Part shown: positions 38,420 through 50,305 of the stretch, one piece after another
Position numbering within the stretch: the stretch's first letter is position 1
How the letters are laid out: each line of letters opens with the position of its first letter
NCBI GenBank assembly: GCA_018105865.1
Contig: CM030837.1
Location: 246,001 to 310,000 of the forward strand
Reading direction: 5' to 3'
Source of the DNA: Metaphire vulgaris
Taxonomy: Eukaryota; Annelida; Clitellata; Crassiclitellata; Megascolecidae
Length of the DNA: 64,000 nucleotides
Position numbers and translations under genes: made by a program
The notes under the pieces: generated by a model
What the model saw: only the letters and a program-made list of their open reading frames with translations
The model's database searches: none
What the model was told of the DNA's origin: nothing

Positions 38420-40190
38420 GACGTTGGGATGGTTTGACGCGTGACTGACTGAGAATTCCCCGTCATCAGCAAAACCACCTCTGAAATTTTGTCTCTGGGA
38501 ATCGTAGTTATAGTTTTTACGGCTAAAAAATTACATCCGTTCTTTTATCATCGGAGAAAGGTTTATTGAGGCTTAAACGTACACAATAGACTGTCATATT
38601 TTAGCAATGCTCCAATGTAGGTCTTGTTCTGCAGTTAAACACAATTAAATATAACATTGAATAGCATGCTAACAAGACGCCAAAGAAGAAAAAGTGTTTA
38701 AAGGGTGCATTTCTTCCATTTCTATTTATAATGGTGAATTTGAAAATTCCATCCACTTCTTCCATTTCTATTTATAATGGTGAATTTGAAAATCCCGTGC
38801 AATGCTATTTTAAGAAAGCCGGATATAATTGTTTCATTGGCCAAGGACTGAAGGCAGATGGCAACACCACGAGCGAGTCAAACGTCAATTTCATTAAAAG
38901 GTTAAAATCAATTGATTAAATGGAATATTACTCATCTAAACGTATTTCAAAACCACAAAATCACGCAGCATTCAACTCATCGTAAATATGGAATTCCGAT
39001 GGGAAAAGCATCTTCCGAAGACAGGTAAAAACCGGCGTCTAATAATAGCAGCATGCATTAGGCCTTCTGATTTTCGGGAAGAGAGAAGGATTAACTAGCC
39101 ACGATGCTAAAACCCCCAATGATGCTGAATTACACTTCAAAATCATCTTCCCACGCAAGAACACCTTACCAAATATGCGCCCGTGCGGAATCAACTTCTG
39201 GCTACATTGGAAGTTTTACTTTTAGAGTTACGTTCTATTAGAGTTACAGTACGTTGCCCTCATTAAAAATTCTGTCTACCATTCTGTATTTCTAAACTAT
39301 GGAAACGACTTTTGCGGGCAAATGCTTAGGTTAATTAATTTCTTGACGAATCAGTGTGGCATTGAGGCTTCACTCCTTCTGTCTTTTCGTGGTTTTCGTA
39401 ATTCCATCAGTTCACATGCATTCGCACGAAGAGTCTGGATTATAGAATCCAGTTCGACCAGCTGATGCCATAACTCGCAATGCCAGATGCCGTTGTCGCA
39501 AATTGAAAGACAAACTGTTAACGAATTACACATTAACACGAATTAAGAAACGTTCTTCGATATGCTAGTGCAAGTTTTAACCCATTAACTGGGGATCCCG
39601 GATATATCCGTCCATTTTACAATGAGTTACAGTTAAATACACGGTTAAGGGGTTAAGTTGAAGTCTTATTATGACGCATCGTTGCATTAGGTCCGAGGGT
39701 TTGTGGATCGAGATGGAATTTTCCAAGGAGATCACAGCGGAGTATTAAGCAAAAAAATCTTCGTGGCTTTTACATTATGCTTGAAGACTGTGTCAAATGA
39801 TGTTTTGAACCCCTCATTACTTTGTCATAAACCATTGCACAGGAGACGCACAAGTTACCCTGTGACAGCTGCTCCAGGGCGCTTGAAAGGAATAGGCTTA
39901 AACGTTGTCGTTGCACTTTAATTGGACCGATTAACGCTATTCGCTCAGCACATGAACGAGAACTCATAATGGTTAAAATAATAAGTGTCAAAGTAGCTAA
40001 GCCCCTTTACCCGATCTCATGCGACCCTTTCACTCCAACTATTCCCTGTTGTTACTCATATTCCATCGTCATGCATCATTTGAAACATTAACAAGTCCGT
40101 GATCTTTCTTAAAATGCCTTAGAATCATCACAGACTCCAAAACAACTAAATAACATACCAGCAAAACAACTAAATAACATACCAGCATCT
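38420..40190. other. Gene-free interval
   Basis: A 46-bp direct repeat pair (about 38714-38804, unit starting TTCTTCCATTTCTATTTATA) and a TTAA-ended mini-element (39576-39656) are present. No gene is supported. Confidence 0.6.
39576..39656. mobile_element. TTAA-ended palindromic mini-element, copy 2
   Basis: It runs TTAACCCATTAACTGGGG to CGGTTAAGGGGTTAA, and shares its right half with 33969-34026. Confidence 0.5.
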
Positions 40191-40858
40191 TATTCACTGT
40201 TTCACAATCTTCCAAAGGCTTCCATATGTAAACTCCAATCGATTCAAAATGCCTTAGCTCGTGCAGTAACTAAATCGCCTAAATTTTGCCACATTACACC
40301 ATTACTCAAATCTCTCCACTGGCTCAAGATAACAGAACGCATTGAATATAAAATAATATCGATGACTTATAACTCACTCCATACATCAAAACCAGTCTAC
40401 CTAAGAAATCTGATAATTCCACAACAACCTGGATCTACTAGATCCTCTTCTCATGTAACTCTCCTTCGACCTCTGAATCAATCATCTCTCAAAATTTGCA
40501 ATCGTGCTTTTTCATATGCGGCACCTGAGCTTTGGAACTCAATTCCAATATCCCTTCGTTGTCTACATCAAAGCCAAATAACAAACTCTGAGTCACAATT
40601 TTCTCCCCTTCTTGCAACATCTCCTCATGTTTTTCTTTCCAAACTAAAATCATTTCTCTTTATAAAATCATTTCCTCCATAGCTATAGCGTCCTGCCCAC
40701 TCGCCCTTTTGATTAAATGACCCGGCATGAATGACCCACCTTTGGCTATAGCTACTTCATTTGAGATTGAGCGCATAGGAATAAGGAGCTACTTCGGTGC
40801 ATCTTTTGGAAGCGCTTTAGAAATTAACGAGATTTTACTTACTTACTTATTCTCTAAT
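40190..40858 (+). mobile_element. 5'-truncated CR1/L2-like LINE, reverse-transcriptase C-terminus and 3' tail
   Basis: An open frame to 40682 reads LQSIQNALARAV, HITPLLKSLHWL, ERIEYKIISMTYNSL and APELWNSIPISLR, the conserved C-terminal end of CR1/L2-type LINE polymerases. A 3' UTR follows with AGCGCTTTAGAAATTAACG and an ACTTACTTACTT terminal repeat. The 5' part is absent and several other 3' ends in the window match the tail. Confidence 0.85.
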
Positions 40859-40901
40859 GTACAGTAAGCCTCAACAGCTCTATAAATTCTTTACTGATCC
40901 T

Positions 40902-41335
<434 letters not shown>

Positions 41336-41867
41336 TAATAATAACGGCAACTACAATGAGAAAAACAACAACAGCAACAATAACAACAATAATACTAATA
41401 AGCGAGTTCAAATGTTTTAGGAGTCATTGGTCTGTGTGAAAACAGCCACAATCGCCTGAATACACATACAGTTGCAATTAAGACTTAGCAGAAACTGCTG
41501 TCCATCCACAGCGCAGCAAATTGTATTTAACATGCATGGATTTAATAAACGTATTTTAGCGTTTCTTAATTTTGACACGTTTTCTTAATAGAAAAAACGT
41601 TGGCACAGATTTTCTGAAACCAGCCACAAAGAGCTAATTAATTGGTCACTTTGAGTGACGTATTACTAGTGACCCAGGAGGGTCTGAGGAGGGGCCATTG
41701 CGTTAGTTCTGGTGCTGAAAAGCGAAAGAGGAATTAGCAAATGCAAGATCTTCACAATTGAAGTCTTTTGATCCGCGGATAGACAAATAGAATGGCATCA
41801 AAGGAGTCCGTTGAAAGGGTCCGTCAGACTGAAAAGAGGAAAACATTCATTTGCCATTAGGGTCTGA

Positions 41868-41910
<43 letters not shown>

Positions 41911-42591
41911 TTCCAATGGAACAATGGACGCCGAACGAACAAAGGCGCTAATTTCTGTTTCCAACGAGCGCCGTGTTCTCGCTAATTCTGTGAATCGGTG
42001 TTCGTTGATCGGCGTGTTCAGTTGCGACGGGCGCTTTGCCCTTCTAGAAAGACCAGACGACGGATTACATTCAGACGACCTGAATGTCGTCGGAGCCTCG
42101 GAGGACGGAAATGAATTCAACCAGTGCAAGAAACTGACGAAAAGAACGCTTAGCACACGTTTCTTCACCTATTCAGGTGTAGGCCTTGTCGTCCAGTATG
42201 CGACCTAGGAAAGGTAGAGAAGTTCTGTAATCGTTTAATTCTGACGTGCAGTTGATGGACATTATTGAAATGTATCTCCTCTGTAAATGAAGTCATCTTT
42301 TGTTTTGATGCAGATCGTCTAATTGCTAAATGATCTAAATGATCGTCTCTCTTCCTCCGACTGTTGCCTGTTCATTGTCTGAGTATGATATCTGCACTAA
42401 GATTGACCTTTAGCCAATTAAGACATGCAGTAATTTTTCGAGTGTGCATAATTAGAAAACTATACATCTTTCAAAAGATTCCATTAGGGGATGTGTTACT
42501 GGGATATATCCACGTACGAGTCCTTTACATTGTCCCCGGACAGTACGCGATGGATCCTGTGGAATAAAAAGTAGCCACGCCTATTGTAAAG

Positions 42592-42717
42592 ATGGCGGAC
42601 GAAAGGTTTGCTGCAGTAGTTATTCTGGTGTTGATATGTGCGTTTTACTATAAGCTGCGTTTTCGATTGGAAAGAAAAGCGTCGCAAGCGTATGAAGTTT
42701 CGGTCTCAGACCGTTGA
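42592..42717 (+). CDS. Putative 41-residue single-pass membrane microprotein or first exon
   Basis: The ATG is in a strong context (AAAGATGGCGG). The product starts MADERFAAVVILVLICAFYYK, a short acidic N-terminus and one hydrophobic span, followed by a basic segment (LRFRLERKAS). This is the layout of a single-pass microprotein or the first exon of a larger membrane protein. No downstream exon was found, and no family is recognised. Confidence 0.35.
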   Translation: MADERFAAVVILVLICAFYYKLRFRLERKASQAYEVSVSDR

Positions 42718-43602
42718 TGATGTTGTTTCGACAAATTATTAGTTTGCGATCACATTTTGATGTCGCACAACCATTCGTGTTGACGCAAGACTGACAGTAG
42801 AAGTAGATCTGGCGATGACCTGCTAACCTGGAAGCTGATTGGTTGAACGGCAAAGATATCCGGCTGAGTTATCCGCTTGAATGTGCAAAACGCATTCGCT
42901 CGGATGTATCCGGATGGCATTTGTTGTCTCAATCAAATATTTTGCGGATATATTTTTAAGTGGAGCACCCGTCGTTTAATGCCAGCTTATCATTCACGCG
43001 GATATTGTCCGGATAACTACTTAGAGGATATATCCCCGCAATATATCCTCTGATGGAGCCGCAGCGTTAGAGAGCGATGCTTGCGATGTCGTATACTTAT
43101 GAAGGAATTTGAACAGCGCCTATGTTATTGCGAAAGGTTCGCGTCTCTGCGATGTGTTTGTTAATCTTTGGGTTTCGTTGTCTTTCTTTTAATCCTCTCG
43201 TATTTTGTGTTTTGATTTTGGATGTTGCAGCGCTTGGACATTGTTCCACTCGGACTGATTATGTGTACTGTGGTCACGTGACTAAGTATTCAGTTGCCTA
43301 ATTGCATTGTTTCGACTAACGACTGGTTGTGATAGGTAGGTGGCGGTATCTACAGTGGGATGTAGAAACTGCCTGCAGTGTAGCATAACCTTACATATAA
43401 ATAAGTGTATAAATAAGTGGCAAATGCAATGCAAATTCATAGTAATCGCATATAGTGGGAGCTCTTCTGAGTATTCATTTAAAAGAAGCGCTATATAAAT
43501 GTTTCGCTAAGGAAATATTAGAAAGTACATCGGGTACACTGCTGAGACAGTTGGCTGCTCTTGCATCGTACCTACATAACGAATAACCTACTGGATTACT
43601 GA

Positions 43603-43659
<57 letters not shown>

Positions 43660-43941
43660 TATTAGCATTTCTAAAGCGCAAGTTCACGGTGCATTATGAT
43701 GCATACATACACAGCGTCAAGATCCCGCCATCAATATTTCAATATTAATATTATCATGTTTGTAATGAAGCTAACGCTACTGCGTAGAAACTGTCCCGCT
43801 ACCGCGGTATTACCGCATGACAAGAACCCGTTACCGCGGCAATACCGCATTTTGGGCCAAATTTTCCAGCAGCGGTAACCGTTACAGTGTCACTCTCACT
43901 CTCTCTATTAGAGATGAATTCAGTCAGTGTCTGAAAAGAAT

Positions 43942-44367
43942 TTAAAAGAGCAACAACTCATAGTCGAAGTCTTTGAACTCAAAGGGTCCTTCAAATGCGC
44001 TGCGGTGAATAGCTCTGCGCTCTTGACAGATGCCAGAGAGACAAAAGGGTCGTTTGTCAGTTTCTGATGTTCTTCGTTTGACAATAATATTAAGTGAAGT
44101 TCTTGTTAGTTTGTCATCGTTCTCTCGTGTATAATTGTTCTCTTTAAGAAAGGCCATCGATTCCTCATTCGGCTCAGATGCCAAGAACGAATAGAGCAAA
44201 GATATTAAAAGAAAATTAGCATCAGACCAATTAGATAAAAGGCAAAGTATATTCGATAGAAACATAGAAAACGGAGAAGGCAAAAGATACGGAGGAAATG
44301 AGGGACGCATCGGTGAATATGGTAACTGATCTGTTAAACGATAGCAAGTATATGTAAAACAGATTTT
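43942..44367 (-). CDS. Unassigned open frame upstream of the fibrinogen-domain gene
   Basis: About 141 codons from an ATG near 44367. It contains a hydrophobic segment (FLLISLLYSFLA), then charged sequence and CLSGIC. It is divergent to the gene at 44644. No known domain, no splice sites; it may be non-coding. Confidence 0.2.
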   Translation of the reverse strand, partial: KICFTYTCYRLTDQLPYSPMRPSFPPYLLPSPFSMFLSNILCLLSNWSDANFLLISLLYSFLASEPNEESMAFLKENNYTRENDDKLTRTSLNIIVKRRTSETDKRPFCLSGICQERRAIHRSAFEGPFEFKDFDYELLLF

Positions 44368-44596
44368 CATTGACTTAATGGTCACCTGAATGCCATTTTG
44401 TGTTAATTTACGAATAATATTGAAACTCTACCTGTTCAGAAGAAGCCAGACGTTTACCTTTTGGAAAGCGATTATGTTTACTTTTTGGAGGTTGTCAGGC
44501 GTTACTAGAGAAAGCAACGCAGTTCTTTCTCTCCGACCTTTATTCCCCCTTTCCCCCGCCCCCCGTTGAATCAATGCGACTTATGCGACTATTTTT

Positions 44597-44607
44597 GCCT
44601 ATTTAAG
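44597..44607 (+). promoter_or_regulatory. TATA-like element of the fibrinogen-domain gene
   Basis: TATTTAAG about 45 bases upstream of the ATG at 44644. If used, the 5' UTR is very short. Confidence 0.3.
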
Positions 44608-44643
44608 AAGCCGAGAGCCATCCTGGGCGTTGCTGTGTCGTCT

Positions 44644-45810
44644 ATGGACGTCGCATTTCTTGGTTCGCTTCACTTCATCCTCATGAACATTCAACCGACG
44701 CTGACTCAACTGGCGGCGTCTTACTCGGGGACCAGGGTGGTGGAATTCACGGTTCCATCTCAGGGCGGAGGGTACTGTCCGGTGAACGTACCACCTGGAA
44801 TGTCGAGACCTGGACGTGGAAGAACTCGAGTGGAATGCTGCTACACCTGCATCCAGTCGCCCGACGGATGTCTGCACGTATCGTTCGATGTCTACAACGG
44901 TTCCTGCATCCACTTCTACTCCACTCCGTCGCAGTTCGTTCAACAACCGAGCTGCAACTTCTTCCTGGTAAATAATCAACACAAATTCCACGAAGAATAA
45001 GTAAACTAATGAGGTGAGATTCAAATGTCTAGAATTGGATAAGATATCTTTTACAGAGGATAGATCCAGAAAGCAGACCTCTAAAGAAAGATTAGCTCAT
45101 TCGTTTGGAAAACGTAGAACAACTTACTGGAATTCATATTTAATATAAGTCTATCCTTTGCTTCATGTTCTCAATTCGAAGTCTTTAAAAGCCCTTTGGA
45201 GACTTTTCTAATGATATTTTCTCTAAATTGCAGATCTTAGACAAAACCTCATAGCCAATCTATGGGCGTTATATCTATGGTTGATTTGATTTCAGAACCC
45301 TGTGAAATACGAAGGATGCTTTGCAGAAGGTATTTCCATACACTGTCTATAAAACCCGCACGCACACTGTGCACCAGTAGACGATTGCTAGTATTTGCTT
45401 TAGTACTGTTGTGGTCGTATTGTATTTCTGAAGGGACACTGTAGTAGTACAATTGATCGTTGAGTCATCTCAGAGGTAAGATCTCTGCCCAATGACAACA
45501 TATAAGTGAGTTTTATGGCAGTTACTAATTCTAATACAATTATAATTATTATGCGCTGCACTAATAATACTTGAGTACTCTGCTACTACAACCACCACCA
45601 CAACAACAGCAACCGCTACTACTATTTTTACTACTACTACTACGACAACAACAACAACAACTAATAATAATAATAGTAATAACAATAATAATACAACGAC
45701 TACTGCAACTGCTGAGGCTAATACTAAATACTAATACAACAGCAATTACTATTAGTGATGCTGCTGCCATCCGCCTCGTCCTCCTCTTCTTCTTCCTCTT
45801 CTTATTATTT

Positions 45811-45861
<51 letters not shown>

Positions 45862-45865
45862 TTAT

Positions 45866-45941
<76 letters not shown>

Positions 45942-46825
45942 ACTGCTGCTGCTGCTCTTATTGCTGCTGCTTTCAACTACTATTTCGACTACTACTATTG
46001 CTCATTTAATTTGCAATGCGCTTTTTGCCTTAAATAAAGGCAATACTTAGACATCAGTCTATGTATTATTAACACCTAGTATAGTTGCCATTGTAATTGA
46101 CGATGTGTTGAGTTGCTGAAATGTCTTTTGTGACATATAGGATTGACGCGCTTGACTCCTGGTGGTTGTATCTTTCCTTTTCAATTCAACCATCAGCAAT
46201 ATTACACCTGTGCACCGATAAGCGACGATACCAGTTCCCAGTGTATAACATACAACGGAGATGTGTCAGACTGCGCAGTTCCACTTGGTAATATCAGTGG
46301 TGCACGATTCATAGTTAAACAGATATAGACCTCTATTCTTCAACGACACTTAACGCCGATTTCATAAGAGTATTCTATGACTTCAATCATTGCGAAAATC
46401 CTAAATTCATTCAGCATTTATCTTCCAAGGATCTCTTCATAGATATTCCAGAATCTAATAATATGTTTGGAGAAACAAACAACTACTCAGCTCGAACCTC
46501 AACTGTAGATTGAGATGCTTTGCAGTCTGCTTCAATTCATTGTAGGATACATTGCTCAACGATCTGTTACACTTCTTAACGTTGGTCAGTTTGTCGACGT
46601 GGCGTTGCCATGCATCACCAACTGGTACTTTATCATGATTCGTGCTTCGACCAGTCCAACCTTTCCTGTTGACTACGCCTCATACGTCGATGGTTTCGGT
46701 GACTTGACTGGGATTAACTTTTGGATTGGACTGGAGAAGATGCACCAGATCACAAATGCGCCGGGAGCTACGTTCAGACTGCGCGTAGAAGTACGTTACA
46801 CTGTCAGTAGCAGTAGCAGTAGCAG

Positions 46826-46912
<87 letters not shown>

Positions 46913-48642
46913 TATTATTATTATTATTATTATTATTATCACCATCACAATAATGGGGTTGATAACTATGTTGTATTAGTTTAATAGGATCTTTCTTGCG
47001 TTAAAAACACAAACACTATTACAATTAATACGCCATGCAAATTGAAGAAGAAAGTTTGACATGAATCTTCCTTAAACATTTCAAAGTCGTCATCGAAGAA
47101 CAAGAAAAGTTAATGGACCATCTGAGAAGGCGAAAGTCCACGGTCTCTCCGTTCGTCTTCTCCTAAGCCTCTGGTCCTCAATCGGATTGTTAAAAGCGCG
47201 CGGAGTTTGACACTTGTTGTGTATAAAATGTGAGAATAAGTTGTCCAGAAGTCATTCATGTCTTGTTTCTGCATTTGGCGTTTTACATTGTCACAGTATA
47301 TGACGCTTGTCGCAATGTATGACGCTTGTCACAGTGCATGACTCTTGTCAAGCTACGACATGAACGCCTCGACAGTCAGAGGAATTGAAATACCTTAAAA
47401 GTATCAAGTGAAGCTTTCTTTAAAGTTCTAAATGAACATCAAATGGACGAAAAGAACGTATAGTTCTTCCTCTGGTTTTGTTTCTTTGACATGAGTGGCA
47501 TGAGAATGCATTCACACGATATCCGTGCAATATCCTCACAAATACCGCGAGGCAATAGAAGAAGAGGCGGACGACAGCAACACAAGAGGACATATATGGG
47601 CAACCATGATGGTAAAGCATTTGCAGAAAGAGATGACAAAGAAATAGGCAGATGAAGGAAACATGGATGCGCGAATAGGTTGATCACGAAGCGAAAAGTA
47701 CGGGAAATCGAAAGGGAGAGAGAGAGAGCAGTGACTTTGATAACATCTATAGTATCCATCATTTTGTCTTTGCGCATAATCGGCCTACTTGGCGTTGTGC
47801 GACCACTTCTCGTCAGAACACCGAAGTTAAGCAACGTCGAGTGTGGCTGGTGCTTGGATGGGTGACCATCTAGTCTTGGTCTACCAAGCCTTTCATCGCA
47901 AAGGCCTCGAGAAATGGTAGCAACGTTAAGCTGAGACGGTAAAACGCGGGTCCAGAGAGAGCAATGGCAACCTACTCTAGATTAATGGCGTAAGCCACTT
48001 GCGTCGCTGCTTTCCTAGTACACGGAGATCAGCGCCGGACCCTACGTTCGTTCGAATATACGGGACTACCTTTACCTTACCTTTGCAGAAGAATTCTTTA
48101 TTCAAATGCTTCAAGAAAATCGATTTCTTTTTACATTAAGTTATCATTCAACTTCAGTAAAACAATCACGTTGGAAAATATCGTTGCCAAATAACATTGG
48201 CTTCAATTTATTTACATATCCTCTCACCTCTTTATACTGCTCTTATTTTGCTACATATCTTTAGATTCTGTCGTTCAACACTTCACTGTGGTACTTTGCG
48301 GAATACGGCAGTTTCTCAATTGATTCGGCCGAAACCAATTACACTCTGCATGTGTCTGGCTACGAGGGAGATGCAGGTGACTCCCTGGCCAACTACTCCC
48401 TCCCCTCTGACCTGATTCACGACGGAATGCCATTCAGTACCATCGACCGCGATAACGACAGGAACATCACCGGGTCTTGCGCTGAAGTTGGTGAGTTTGG
48501 CTGGTGGTATAACAACTGCTATTACACCTGTCTTACCGGACATCGATATCTAGGCTGCTTTTACTGGAACTCTCTGAAAGCGATGGGATTGGATGCAGAA
48601 GGCAAACCGCGAGCGGTGAGAATGCTAATTAGAAGAGTCTAA
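44644..48642 (+). CDS. PAN-like / FN2-like / fibrinogen-related secreted protein
   Basis: Exons 44644-44967, 45296-45329, 46141-46287, 46546-46790 and 48265-48642 join in phases 0, 1, 1, 0 to 375 residues. Residues 1 to about 25 (MDVAFLGSLHFILMN...) form a plausible signal peptide. Exon 1 has a Cys pattern of a PAN/apple-like fold (CCYTCIQSPDGC, SCIHFYS, SCNFFL). Exons 2-3 carry YEGCFAEG and an FN2-like module (GGCIFPFQF, YYTCAP, QCITY, DCAVP). Exons 4-5 encode a fibrinogen C-terminal domain split in two: YVDGFGDLTG, FWIGLEKMHQIT, then YTLHVSGYEGDAGDSL, FSTIDRDND (calcium-site region) and GWWYNNCYYTCL. Such proteins usually act as secreted lectins that bind acetylated sugars. Introns 2-4 contain triplet arrays, and intron 4 a 5S-derived SINE. 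AATAAA at 48870. It is on the opposite strand inside the Ig array. Confidence 0.87.
45571..45990. repeat. Composite triplet arrays in intron 2 of the fibrinogen-domain gene
   Basis: CAA, AAT, (ACT)n at about 45810-45906 and (TGC)n at about 45907-45970 follow one another. Long poly-Leu, poly-Val or poly-Tyr frames are artefacts. Confidence 0.93.
46827..46938. repeat. (AAT)n / (ATT)n array
   Basis: About 28 AAT units turn into ATT units, forming a potential hairpin. It begins less than 40 bases after the exon 4 donor of the fibrinogen-domain gene. Confidence 0.93.
47782..48078 (+). mobile_element. 5S rRNA-derived SINE, intact
   Basis: It starts like 5S rRNA (GGCCTACTTGGCG, CCGAAGTTAAGCAACGTCG, GGTGCTTGGATGGGTGACC), keeping the internal Pol III promoter boxes, then continues into a tail with AATGGCGTAAGCCACTTGCG and GAGATCAGCGCCGGACC and ends in TACCTTTACCTTACC repeats. 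In intron 4 of the fibrinogen-domain gene, sense orientation. Confidence 0.85.
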
Positions 48643-48869
48643 AAAAGTCAGCACGACTATTATGATCACAGCAAGAGTTGGATTCCCAAAGGAAACATTG
48701 ACATCGCTTAATGTAACATTCTACTGAATTCTACTCTTATTGTTGTAATTTTGTTTGTATGAAACGAAGCAAAGTCGTATGTAATTGTAGAATAGGCTAT
48801 GTGTCTTTCACGACATTCTATTTTACATGTCACCAAAGTATAAATGAACTTTCATTCGATTTATCTGTA

Positions 48870-48875
48870 AATAAA
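48870..48875 (+). terminator. Poly(A) signal of the fibrinogen-domain gene
   Basis: AATAAA about 230 bases after the stop codon. Confidence 0.55.
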
Positions 48876-48879
48876 TATT

Positions 48880-49015
48880 CTATTGCTACCTGAACACTTC
48901 AGAAACTCCTTAGTGTAATAGTGAGGGTTTAATGTTATGGATGTTGTTTTAACCAGGAGCTGGTTATTACTGTTAATTTTATTACATGCATGGTTGACTC
49001 ATCGGCTGATTTGTT

Positions 49016-49054
<39 letters not shown>

Positions 49055-50305
49055 AGAGAGAGGAAACAAATATATTGCTGAATATGCAAAGGAAATAGGA
49101 TGACGCAATCAGAACATAACACTTGGCATTGAGCAGTCAAAAAAACAAAATAAAAAACAAACAAGTCAGATATAATAGGCCCTATAACAAATAAATTATA
49201 AAAATTGAATCATTTGATGAAAAATAGAGGGATGGTTCTAATTTGGCGTTTCTTGCATTTGAGGTCCGGTGGTCCAGTGGTTAGAGATCCGTCTTCCCAG
49301 TCAAGGGTTGTGATTGAAACTTTAATTTTCTTTTAGGAATTACACTTATGGAGCGACGACCTTATTTGCCTCTAAATCCCCATCGGATGCTTTATATTGG
49401 CCTAATTATAATGACCTTGTTCATAAGTGTAGTACGGTGTACGTTAAAAGTATTTCCCCGCCTAGAGCTCTTCATCTGTGCTTTTAGCGACTTCGTTGTG
49501 AAACTCGAACCATAATTTTGCGCGTACAGTTTTTATTCGTCCATAAATGAAATTCAGAAAAAAATTCGTCGCTTTTCGAATTCACACGGTCATCGCTACC
49601 ACTGTCTACATTCGACCAACATTAAGGTTTTCGATATTTTTAAGCTATGAAAAAAGTGGATTAATTGCGAATATGCAAACAATATGACAATTTTTCTCTG
49701 TTTATTTGCTTTAAGAGGTTTAAGAAACAGAAACCTGTGCAGCTTTTATATCTGGATTAGGCGACAATAATACAGAAAAATTGCATTGAACAATAATTTA
49801 TCCAATCTTCAGCTGAATCAGCATCAACCGATTAAAAAACGCATTTCTCTTAGTTCCGAAAACAGACGAAACAGCAAAATAACGGTTCTTTCTGAGATAC
49901 ACGAGACAGTAAACGTCCATTAGAACTATAACTATTCACACTTAACAGCACCAGTGATGACTTATTGCTTTACTAAACAACGCAATGGTCAGCTGCCATT
50001 CGCATAGTCTTAGTAATGAGCAATCCAATTGAACTGCATCGGCCTAGTACAACATTTCTGCAAAGACTACAGAACAAGCGCTGAATAACCATGCACTGAG
50101 CAGGTCGTTTAAAATGTCTACTTAAAAATCCACATTAATGCCATTTACAGTAAAGCTCAACGACGGACAGGCATAATTAGGTCGAATAACTATACAGTAT
50201 ACACAGATTGACAATTGATATTGTAGCCATAGAACAGGCATTCACAGATATGAGAATATTGTTGCTTTTGGCCAGTAGGACGAAGACGTTCGGAAAATGG
50301 AGAAC
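48880..50305. other. Interval between the fibrinogen-domain gene and IgD
   Basis: (GA)n at 49019-49062 and a tRNA-like SINE head at about 49261-49320. Otherwise AT-rich with no supportable exon. Confidence 0.55.
49261..49325 (+). mobile_element. tRNA-like SINE head
   Basis: GGTCCAGTGGTTAGAG resembles a tRNA A box region, and GGTTGTGATTGAAAC a decayed B box about 40 bases on. It does not fold as a complete tRNA by eye and is more likely a SINE remnant. Confidence 0.4.

Larger units (their letters stand above)
41410..44640. other. Interval with few supportable features
   Basis: It holds (CT)n at 41871-41906, (ATT)n at about 43605-43660, CCGCGGTAATACCGC-type palindromes at 43798-43880, a small ORF at 42592-42717 and open frames of about 94 codons (plus, 41924-42208) and 140 codons (minus, 43942-44385) without recognised domains. 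Confidence 0.5.

Noticed and set aside
38731..38919. Small frame with repeated FENP-type segment
   Set aside because: The repeat reflects a 46-bp non-coding duplication; no domain or splice signals.
41857..42168. Minus-strand frame resembling a secreted prepropeptide with dibasic sites
   Set aside because: It starts at GTG, with no in-frame ATG giving the signal-like segment. The hydrophobic start is mirrored by a frame on the plus strand, and the frame runs into a (GA)n tract. No splice context.
47439..47834. Minus-strand frame of about 130 codons
   Set aside because: It overlaps a GA-rich tract and the head of the 5S SINE, inside an intron of the fibrinogen-domain gene.
47782..47880. Functional 5S rRNA gene
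   Set aside because: The 5S-like part diverges at many positions, lacks the 3' end and terminator, and runs into a SINE tail found in another copy.
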